Positions 1-5,227 of a DNA stretch of 12,063 nt are shown here, one piece after another; position 1 is the first letter of the stretch; the number at the start of each line of letters is the position of its first letter. The translations under genes and the position numbers were made by a program. The stretch is from Oscillospiraceae bacterium. Its GTDB lineage: Bacteria; Bacillota; Clostridia; Oscillospirales; Ruminococcaceae. The stretch spans positions 4,851 to 16,913 of the forward strand of contig JAHZBJ010000005.1 of the NCBI GenBank assembly GCA_019423445.1, given 5' to 3'. The notes beneath the pieces were generated by a model. That model was given only the letters and a program-made list of their open reading frames with translations. It ran no database searches and was not told the DNA's origin.

Positions 1-1332
1 AGCAGGTCCTGACGGCGGGGGTTTACGGCGACGCCGTAGTCGGTGACCACAATGTCCACACTTTCCCCGGGGGTGGTAACGGTGAGAACCTTATCCTTGA
101 TGGTGGGGATACGGCTGCGGACCAGAGGAGCCACCATGATGCTGCACCGGGAGCCGGCGGCGGTGTCCACATGGCCGCCGGGGGCGCCCCGGATGACGCC
201 GTTGGAGCCGGTGATGACATTGACGTTGTAGTCCACGTCAATCTCCAGGGCCCCCAGAATGACGAAGTCCAGGCGGTTGACAAAGGCGCCCTTGTTCATG
301 GGGTTGGCATACTGGGAGGTGGAGATCTCAAAGTGGTTGGGAGTGGTATTTACCGATTCCACCGAGGTCAGGTCGAAGTCCTGGGCGTCTACGATGGTGC
401 GGATATAGCCTTCCTTCAGCAGATCCACCATGGGCTTGGTGATGCCGCCGATGGCAAATCCCATCTTGATGCCCCGCTCCTCCATATAGGGCTTCAGGAA
501 CCTGGTGACAGCCAGGGAGGGGCCGCCGCCGCCGGTCTGGAAGGAGAAGCCGTCCTTGAAGTAGGGGGTGTTCACCAGGGCCTTGGTGGCCCATTCGGCG
601 ATCATCAGCTCTCTGGGGTCCTGGGTGAACCGCAGCAGGGCATTGGCGATCTTCTTGGGGTTGCCGATTTCGGGGACCACCACCACATAGTCCACGTCCA
701 CTGCCTGAATGCTGGCGGGGAAGTTGGGGAAGTCCACCAGACAGTCGGTGACTACCACAACCTTGTCGGCGTAACGGGCGTCAACCATGGAGTAGGAGAG
801 GACGCCGCAGTCGGACTTGCCCCCCTTACCCCGGGCGTTGCCGTAGGAGTCGCAGGTGGGTGCGCCTACAAAGGCCACGTCGATGTGGATGTCCCCGGTC
901 TCGATAGCCCGGACACGGCCGCCGTGGGAGCGGATATAGGCGATCTTCCGCAGCTTGCCGGAGGAAATGGCTTCGCCGATTTTGCCCCGGACGCCGCTGG
1001 AGGAGATGCCGGTGATGGTGCCGTCCTCGATGTACTTGACGATGGGGTCATGGGCGTCCCCTAGGGAGCTGGCGCAGATGGTGATGTCCTTGATACCCAG
1101 GGAAGCGATAGCCTCCATCACCATGTTCACCACATAGTCCCCATCCCGGAGATGATGGTGGAAAGAAACGGTCATGCCGTCCTTGAGGCCGCACTTCTGG
1201 CTGGATGCTGGCCCGGACGGTGGGAGCGGCCTTTTTGTATTCGTAGTTGTGACGGTAGAACTGACCCTGGAAAACTTCTTTTCCGTCGGTCAGCAGCTCG
1301 TCGGGAATATCTCTGCCAACAGCATTGATCAT
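1..1332 (-). pseudogene. citF: Citrate lyase alpha subunit CitF, frameshifted and cut by the window edge
   Basis: The alpha subunit is the citrate:acetyl-ACP transferase of the citrate lyase complex, which splits citrate into acetate and oxaloacetate. The ATG at 1332-1330 shares one base with the citE stop (TAATG) and follows a G-rich stretch. The first 45 or so codons read MINAVGRDIPDELL... to KAAPTVRAS. The family's continuation, CGLKDGMTVSFHHHLRDGD, lies in another frame beginning near 1195-1212, so reading frame is lost there. From that point to the left edge the second frame is open and family-like, with SSSGVRGK, SHGGRV, GAPTCDSYGNARG, FQTGGGGPSLAVTRF, NVNVITGSNGV and GAPGGHVDTAAG. From memory of homologues about 14 residues are also missing at the junction, which suggests a small deletion. 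The C-terminus lies beyond base 1. A citramalate lyase subunit is a possible alternative. A shortened product could only start inside the domain, for example at the ATG at 1175. Confidence 0.88.
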
Positions 1333-2234
1333 TACAAATCCCCCCTATAGATCCCGGAAGCCTTGGCCAGCTCGATGACCCGCTCGGCGCCTTCCAGCAT
1401 GGCGATGTCGATCATCTGACCGTTGATGGTGAAAACGCCCACGCCGCTGTCGGCCTGTTCCCGGATGGTGCGGATGGTTCGCTCGGCTTTTTCGATCTCC
1501 TTGGCGGTGGGCTCGAAGACCTTGTGGATTACGGCGATCTGCTTGGGGCTGATGATGGATTTCCCGTCGAAGCCCATCTGCTTGATGAGACGGGTATCCC
1601 GCTCCAGGCCTTCCAGGTCATCCACGTCGGTATGTACTGTGTCGAAGCACATGACGTCGGCGGCGCGGGCGGCCATCACCAGATGGGCCCGGGCGGCGAA
1701 CATCTCGGCACCCTCAGGGGTGCGCTGGGCATGCATGGTGCGCATGTAGTCCCCGGCGCCGATGGAGACGCCCAGAATCCGGGGAGAGCTCTTGCAGAGC
1801 TCCAGGGCGTTGAACACCCCCATGGGGGTTTCGATGGCGGCCATCAGCAGGGTTGAACCCACTTCGCGGCCGAATTCCTTCTCCGCCTTCTCTACCTGCT
1901 CCTCCACCAGGGCCACGTCCTTGGCGTATTCGCATTTGGGGATACGGATGCCGTCGCAGCCGCCGGCCACCGCCGCCCGGATATCTTCCTTCCAGTAAAC
2001 GGTGTCGGTGCCGTTGATGCGGACCAGCCGCTCAACCCCGTGATAATTGGCGCGTTTCAGGGTATTGTAAAGGGAGATACGGGCGGAATCTTTTTGGTTC
2101 TCGGAGACGGCGTCCTCCAGGTCGAAAATGATGGAGTCGGGCCGGTAGACGTAGGCGTCCTTCACAAGGCTCGCCCGCTGGGCGTTGAGGAACATCATGG
2201 TGCGGCGAAGCCGCTTCTTTTCGGGCCGGCTCAC
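1332..2234 (-). CDS. citE: Citrate lyase beta subunit CitE (citryl-ACP lyase)
   Basis: The beta subunit cleaves the citryl thioester carried on CitD into oxaloacetate and acetyl-CitD. It is a cytoplasmic TIM-barrel protein of the HpcH/HpaI aldolase superfamily that needs Mg. The 300-residue product has the usual family length and is intact. It shows FLNAQRASLVKDA near residue 16, the acidic FDLEDAV motif at 37-43, LVRING with Arg72, IPK at 98-100 and MAAIETPMGV with Glu135. The start is GTG, overlapping the citD stop by four bases (GTGA), and its own TAA shares one base with the citF ATG. The three genes are therefore translationally coupled, although both neighbours carry lesions. Citramalyl lyase cannot be excluded from sequence alone, but the citD-E-F order favours citrate lyase. 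Confidence 0.95.
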   Translation of the reverse strand: MSRPEKKRLRRTMMFLNAQRASLVKDAYVYRPDSIIFDLEDAVSENQKDSARISLYNTLKRANYHGVERLVRINGTDTVYWKEDIRAAVAGGCDGIRIPKCEYAKDVALVEEQVEKAEKEFGREVGSTLLMAAIETPMGVFNALELCKSSPRILGVSIGAGDYMRTMHAQRTPEGAEMFAARAHLVMAARAADVMCFDTVHTDVDDLEGLERDTRLIKQMGFDGKSIISPKQIAVIHKVFEPTAKEIEKAERTIRTIREQADSGVGVFTINGQMIDIAMLEGAERVIELAKASGIYRGDL

Positions 2235-2518
2235 AGTTTCACCCCCCAGGGAAGATTTTCAGTCTGATCCATGGCACGGAACACGGCGCACTGGACCCTG
2301 GCGCGGATGGTGCAGTCGATGGCACCCTGATCCACTACGGTGACCTTGGCGTTTTCCACTTCCAGGTCCCGGAGGGTCTCCAGCACTGTGGAGCGGATCT
2401 GATGGCCAAACTGGCTCAGGACGCTGCTCTGGAGGGAAAGCTCTACCCCCGAGCTGCCAGGTTCCACCGTCACCTGCAGGTCGCTGGACTCCAGAGTCCC
2501 CGCCGCTTACAGTTCCAT
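2231..2518 (-). pseudogene. citD: Citrate lyase acyl carrier protein CitD, in-frame stop at codon 4
   Basis: CitD is the gamma subunit. It carries the phosphoribosyl-dephospho-CoA group on a serine in the motif GTLESSD. From the ATG at 2518-2516 the frame reads Met-Glu-Leu, then TAA at 2509-2507, then AAGTLESSDLQVTVEP and on through QFGHQIRSTVLETL and GAIDCTIRARVQCA to a TGA overlapping the citE GTG. Including the stop position the frame spans 95 residues, against 97 for Klebsiella CitD as I recall it. The downstream open frame can restart at a GTG (2473-2471), giving 80 residues. That start lies after GTLESS, so the product would lack the prosthetic-group serine (Ser14 in Klebsiella numbering). 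I see no clear ribosome binding site for it. A broken gene is the simplest reading; a base-call error is the alternative. Confidence 0.85.
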
Positions 2519-2698
2519 TACCTCACCCGTTTCTAAAAAAACAGGCAGACGCTTCAAAGAGGGGGAGATTTTCCGTCGGGAAACACCTCCGCCCTGACCG
2601 GCGCCGTCTCGTCTCTACTGGGAAACAAGGGGAGTCCCCCTTGAAACCGACAATCCAGACAAAATACAGAAGAAAACCCTTGTATTTCTGTTAAGCTT
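2519..2698 (-). other. Predicted 5' leader of the cit operon with hairpins
   Basis: If the candidate promoter at 2699-2727 is used, the cit message has a leader of roughly 170 bases before citD. It contains a 7-bp perfect stem, CAAGGGG-AGTC-CCCCTTG on the plus strand (2626-2632 with 2637-2643). It also contains an imperfect hairpin at 2564-2590, with TTTCC/GGAAA around a GTCG loop and an outer GGAG/CTCC pairing. Neither is followed by a convincing U tract in the cit direction, so I do not call a terminator. No known riboswitch was recognised. A GGTGAGG ribosome binding site lies just before the citD ATG. Confidence 0.35.
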
Positions 2699-2727
2699 AG
2701 TGTACTATAGAATCTGACATAAATCAA
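2699..2727 (-). promoter_or_regulatory. Candidate promoter of the cit operon
   Basis: On the minus strand TTGATT (plus 2722-2727) is followed after 17 bases by TACACT (plus 2699-2704). Each matches the sigma-A consensus at four of six positions. It sits in the only AT-rich stretch upstream of citD and next to the divergent regulator, where a LysR-controlled promoter is expected. Weak boxes fit an activator-dependent promoter. This rests on pattern alone. Confidence 0.35.
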
Positions 2728-2754
2728 ATATAGAAAATGGCATAAATTTATAAT
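2718..2754. promoter_or_regulatory. Candidate LysR-regulator binding region and lysR -10 box
   Basis: CATAAAT occurs at 2718-2724 and again at 2741-2747, 23 bases or about two helical turns apart. The second copy overlaps a perfect 10-bp palindrome ATAAATTTAT (2742-2751). A perfect TATAAT (2749-2754) lies 29 bases before the regulator start and could be its -10 box, though no good -35 box sits 16-18 bases upstream. LysR-type regulators usually bind such AT-rich dyads in the divergent region between their own gene and the target. The assignment is inference. Confidence 0.35.
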
Positions 2755-2782
2755 TTCATCCTTATGGGAAGGAGGGAGGACC

Positions 2783-3706
2783 GTGAATCTTCGTCAGGCA
2801 CAGCACCTTCTGGCGGTTTGGGAGGAGGGGAGCGTCTCCCGGGCGGCGGCCAGGCTGGGGGTCTCCCAGCCTGCCATCAGCCAAACCATCCAGATGGCGG
2901 AGCGGGAGATCGGTATGAAGATCTTCAGCCGGGGCACCCAAGGGCCCTTTCTCACCTACGCCGGGGAGAAGTATCTGGCGGCAGCCAGAAAGATGATGGG
3001 CCTGGAAGCAAACCTGGACCGGGAGCTTCAGGAGATCCGGGGAGATCTGAGCGGTAAGCTCCGCATCGGCATCTCCACCATGCGGGCCATGTTTCTGCTG
3101 CCCCAGGTGCTGCCGGAGTTTTTGGAGCAGCACCCCGGGGTGGAGCTGGAGATGCTGGAGACGGGCACTTCCAACCTGGACGGCTGCCTTCTGGACGGAA
3201 AGGTGGACCTGGCCTTTCTCCTTTCGGTGGAACGGATCCACCCGGACCTGGAGTACATCACCCTCTGCCGGGAACAGATGCTCCTGGTGGCCGGGGCCGG
3301 CACCCCCATCGCCCAGAGCCGGGAGCCCTTTTCCACCATCAATATCCAGGAGGCCAGGAATGAGCGTTTTATCTCCATGCGGCCGGGCCACGGGGTCCGC
3401 ACCCTTCAGGACAGGATGTTCTACGAGAACCGCATGGCGCCCAGGATCCTGATGGAGACCGGCAGCGCCGAGGCTGCCCGGCGGCTGGCCATCGTCTGCA
3501 ACGCTGTCACCCTCTTCCCCGAGACTCTGATGGACATTGGGGTCACCGACGCGGAACGGGGCGGGGTATGGTTCCGGATCAGCGGCAGCCATTACCTCAG
3601 GGACTTTTTCCTTTGCTACCATAAAAACAGTTATCGTCCCCAGTACATACAGGATTTTATCGCCTCTACCCGGCGCTTTTTCCAGGAGTTGCGCCAGCGG
3701 CACTGA
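2783..3706 (+). CDS. LysR-type transcriptional regulator, probably controlling the cit operon
   Basis: This 307-residue cytoplasmic DNA-binding regulator has the normal length for the LysR family. The N-terminal winged helix-turn-helix (about residues 3-60) shows LRQAQHLLAV, GSVSRAAARLGVSQPAISQ and REIGMKIFSR. A linker helix follows, then the substrate-binding-like effector domain from about residue 90 (GKLRIGIS), with LPQVLPEFLEQHPGVELEM and the GKVDLAFL segment. The GTG start follows a strong GGAGGGAGGA site (2771-2780). The gene is divergent from citDEF, the usual arrangement for a LysR regulator and its target, so citrate or a related acid is a reasonable guess for the effector. It is intact, unlike citD and citF. 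It might instead act on the genes to its right. Confidence 0.93.
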   Translation: MNLRQAQHLLAVWEEGSVSRAAARLGVSQPAISQTIQMAEREIGMKIFSRGTQGPFLTYAGEKYLAAARKMMGLEANLDRELQEIRGDLSGKLRIGISTMRAMFLLPQVLPEFLEQHPGVELEMLETGTSNLDGCLLDGKVDLAFLLSVERIHPDLEYITLCREQMLLVAGAGTPIAQSREPFSTINIQEARNERFISMRPGHGVRTLQDRMFYENRMAPRILMETGSAEAARRLAIVCNAVTLFPETLMDIGVTDAERGGVWFRISGSHYLRDFFLCYHKNSYRPQYIQDFIASTRRFFQELRQRH

Positions 3707-3733
3707 GGGGCCAAGGAGAAGGAGGTCATAACC

Positions 3734-4276
3734 ATGATGGAAGAGATCAGACGGCAGGCGGAACAAGCGGCAAGGGAGCTGCTGGCCCAGGCGAAGCTGC
3801 ACCCGGGGGAGATCTTTGTGGTGGGCTGTTCCTCCAGCGAGATGGTGGGCCAGCGTATCGGCAAGGGTTCCAGCCTGGAAGCGGCCCAGGCGGCCTTCGC
3901 CGGGATATGGCCGGTGCTCCAGGAGTCAGGGCTCTATCTGGCGGCCCAGTGCTGCGAGCATCTGAACCGGGCCATTGTCCTCCCCAGGGCGGCTCTCCCG
4001 GCAGGAGCGCCGGTGGTCAGCGTCATCCCACAGCCCAAGGCAGGGGGCAGTTTTGCCACCACCGCCTGGAGGGAGCTCCCCGACCCAGTGGTGGTGGAAA
4101 GCATCCAGGCTGCGGCTGGGATGGACATCGGCGGCACCCTCATTGGAATGCACCTGCGGCCGGTGGCGGTGCCGGTGCGGCTGAGCATCTCCCGGATCGG
4201 GGAGGCAGGGCTCATCTGCGCCAGGACCCGTCCCAAGCTCATCGGTGGGGCCCGGGCGGTCTATCCGGAGGAATAA
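3734..4276 (+). CDS. ywlG: DUF436 / YwlG-family protein (TIGR01440-like), function unknown
   Basis: The 180-residue product resembles Bacillus YwlG and its DUF436 relatives. Recognisable segments are the early GEIFVVGCSSSEMVGQRIGK (about residues 30-50), QCCEHLNRAIV near residue 75, VSVIPQPKAGGSFATTAW near 95-112, and GMDIGGTLIGMHLRPVAVP near 130-147. The end carries RTRPKLIGGARAVYPEE. It has no signal peptide or membrane segment and is probably cytoplasmic. No reaction is established for the family as far as I know. The ATG at 3734 follows AGGAGG after eight bases; the adjacent ATG at 3737 is an alternative. It begins 27 bases after the regulator stop, so the two are probably co-transcribed, and a terminator follows. 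A role in citrate or lipid metabolism cannot be read from the sequence. Confidence 0.85.
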   Translation: MMEEIRRQAEQAARELLAQAKLHPGEIFVVGCSSSEMVGQRIGKGSSLEAAQAAFAGIWPVLQESGLYLAAQCCEHLNRAIVLPRAALPAGAPVVSVIPQPKAGGSFATTAWRELPDPVVVESIQAAAGMDIGGTLIGMHLRPVAVPVRLSISRIGEAGLICARTRPKLIGGARAVYPEE

Positions 4277-4282
4277 GGCGGT

Positions 4283-4326
4283 TTTCCCGGGAAATGTAAC
4301 AAGCGCTCGTGTAACGGCTGTTACAC
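4283..4326. promoter_or_regulatory. Cluster of palindromes between ywlG and its terminator
   Basis: A perfect 12-bp palindrome TTTCCCGGGAAA (4283-4294) is followed at once by TGTAAC (4295-4300). A perfect interrupted dyad then follows, GTGTAAC-GGCT-GTTACAC (4309-4326). TGTAAC recurs exactly 15 bases after the first copy, and a short AGCGCT palindrome lies between them. The spacing suggests operators for a dimeric repressor, but an RNA hairpin in the ywlG 3' region is equally possible. No regulator can be named. Confidence 0.4.
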
Positions 4327-4331
4327 AAATA

Positions 4332-4348
4332 TTTACAGAAAGTTCACA
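4332..4348 (+). promoter_or_regulatory. Direct repeat resembling a PhoP/PhoB-type response-regulator box
   Basis: TTTACA (4332-4337) and TTCACA (4343-4348) are separated by five bases, giving an 11-base period; the GAAA that follows each copy is also shared. PhoP-family response regulators bind TTnACA direct repeats with this period. It sits about 40 bases upstream of the acpP -35 box. With only two half-sites this may be chance. Confidence 0.25.
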
Positions 4349-4354
4349 GAAATG

Positions 4355-4386
4355 GGAGGCGAAACCCCAGGTTTCGCCTCCTTTTT
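4355..4386 (+). terminator. Intrinsic terminator after ywlG
   Basis: A perfect 11-bp stem, GGAGGCGAAAC with GTTTCGCCTCC (4355-4365 and 4371-4381), encloses a short CCCAG loop. It is followed directly by TTTTT (4382-4386) and further T-rich sequence. This is a strong rho-independent terminator that closes the lysR-ywlG unit just before the fatty acid operon promoter. Confidence 0.92.
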
Positions 4387-4389
4387 CTC

Positions 4390-4417
4390 TTGACAAAATA
4401 AAAACGGCGGATAAAAT
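4390..4417 (+). promoter_or_regulatory. Sigma-A-like promoter of the fatty acid synthesis operon
   Basis: A perfect TTGACA -35 box (4390-4395) and TAAAAT as -10 box (4412-4417, five of six matches) are separated by 16 bases. Transcription would begin near 4424, giving an acpP leader of about 50 bases. The -35 box touches the end of the upstream terminator, so the operon is insulated from ywlG. Confidence 0.75.
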
Positions 4418-4422
4418 ATACT

Positions 4423-4456
4423 TAAATATTTTTGACTAAATATTTGAACAAATTTT
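4423..4456. promoter_or_regulatory. Tandem AT-rich repeat and palindrome in the acpP leader, possible operator
   Basis: Two adjacent imperfect repeats, TAAATATTTTTGAC (4423-4436) and TAAATATTTGAAC (4437-4449), start at the predicted transcription start. The second runs into a perfect dyad ATTTG-AA-CAAAT (4442-4453). Flanking AA and TT at 4439-4440 and 4455-4456 extend the symmetry past one mismatch. The position just downstream of the start suits a repressor. The half-site recalls FabT sites (TTTGA...TCAAA), but the spacing differs, so the regulator is unassigned. Confidence 0.45.
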
Positions 4457-4475
4457 CAGAAGGAGCGAATGTAAG

Positions 4476-4709
4476 ATGGATATTTTTGAGAAAGTTCAGG
4501 ACGTGATTGTAGATACCCTCAGCTGTGACAAGGCGGACGTGACCATGGAGGCCAGCCTGGTGGAGGACCTGGGGGCTGACAGCCTGGACGCCGTGGAGCT
4601 GAACATGGCTCTGGAGGACGCCTTTGGAGCTGAGATCCCCGACGAGGAGCTGGAGAAGCTCAAGACAGTGAAGGACATTGTAGAGTATATCCAGGAGAAG
4701 GCCGCCTGA
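4476..4709 (+). CDS. acpP: Acyl carrier protein AcpP
   Basis: This small acidic protein carries growing acyl chains on a 4'-phosphopantetheine arm during type II fatty acid synthesis. The 77 residues match the family length. The attachment serine is Ser36 in the motif GADSLDAVEL, followed by the helix III region AEIPDEELEKLKTVKD. It is the first gene of the acc-fab operon. The ATG at 4476 follows AGAAGGAG after about ten bases. A start-stop pair ATGTAA (4469-4474) lies between that site and the true start, in another frame. The CitD carrier protein of the neighbouring locus is unrelated in sequence and uses a different prosthetic group. Confidence 0.97.
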   Translation: MDIFEKVQDVIVDTLSCDKADVTMEASLVEDLGADSLDAVELNMALEDAFGAEIPDEELEKLKTVKDIVEYIQEKAA

Positions 4710-4734
4710 GAAAGGCGGTTCCAAGGAGGTTCCC

Positions 4735-5205
4735 ATGAAGCTGAGCGAAATCCAGGAACTGATGAAAAGCTTTGACGCTTCCGGCCTGACTGAGCTGGAG
4801 CTTGCCTGGGATGGGGCCACCCTGCGGATGCGCAAGGGTACCGCCCCGGCGCCGGGAACCCGGGGGGAAGGGGCCGCCGTTCCGGCGGCCCCCGCGGCTG
4901 TCCCGGCTGTTCCGGCGGCGGTTCCCGCTCCCGCCCCGGAGGCAGCGCCCCCGGCAGGAAAACCCTGCCTGGAGGTGAAGGCCCCCATTGTGGGAGTGGT
5001 GTATGCCGCCCCCAGTCCCGATGCGCCCCCCTTTATCCAGGAGGGACAGCAGGTGGAGAAGGGCCAGCCTCTCTGCCTTATTGAGGCCATGAAGATGATG
5101 AACCAGGTGGAGGCTCCCGCCGCCGGGGTGGTGAAAGCCATCCGGTACCGCAACGGGGAGCTGGCGGAGTTCGGTGCCGTGCTGGTGGAGCTGGAGACCC
5201 TGTGA
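4735..5205 (+). CDS. accB: Biotin carboxyl carrier protein of acetyl-CoA carboxylase, AccB
   Basis: AccB carries carboxybiotin between the biotin carboxylase and carboxyltransferase halves of acetyl-CoA carboxylase, which makes malonyl-CoA. The 156-residue protein has an N-terminal segment (residues 1-35, EIQELMKSFDASGL). A long Ala/Pro-rich flexible linker (about 36-76) follows. The C-terminal biotinyl domain has Lys120 in EAMKMMN as the biotin site and the thumb loop YAAPSPDAPPFIQEG typical of bacterial BCCP. The ATG follows AAGGAGGT. It sits 25 bases after acpP and 22 before accC. A biotin protein ligase is needed and is not in the window. The linker is low in complexity and very GC-rich, but its frame is clean. 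Confidence 0.96.
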   Translation: MKLSEIQELMKSFDASGLTELELAWDGATLRMRKGTAPAPGTRGEGAAVPAAPAAVPAVPAAVPAPAPEAAPPAGKPCLEVKAPIVGVVYAAPSPDAPPFIQEGQQVEKGQPLCLIEAMKMMNQVEAPAAGVVKAIRYRNGELAEFGAVLVELETL

Positions 5206-5227
5206 AACAGGAAGGGAGGGACCCTGT

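Noticed and set aside
171..1064. 297-codon open frame on the plus strand opposite citF
   Set aside because: The minus-strand citF frame carries conserved motifs throughout. The plus-strand product is a low-complexity Gly/His/Val-rich shadow.
4295..4325. BirA (biotin repressor) operator upstream of the accB operon
   Set aside because: TGTAAC and GTTACA lie 19 bases apart, which is tempting, but the half-sites lack the TTGTnAACC core and the spacing does not match known BirA sites as I recall them.
4390..4460. FapR operator at the lipid operon promoter
   Set aside because: No TTAGTACC-like half-sites are present, and no fapR gene is in the window.
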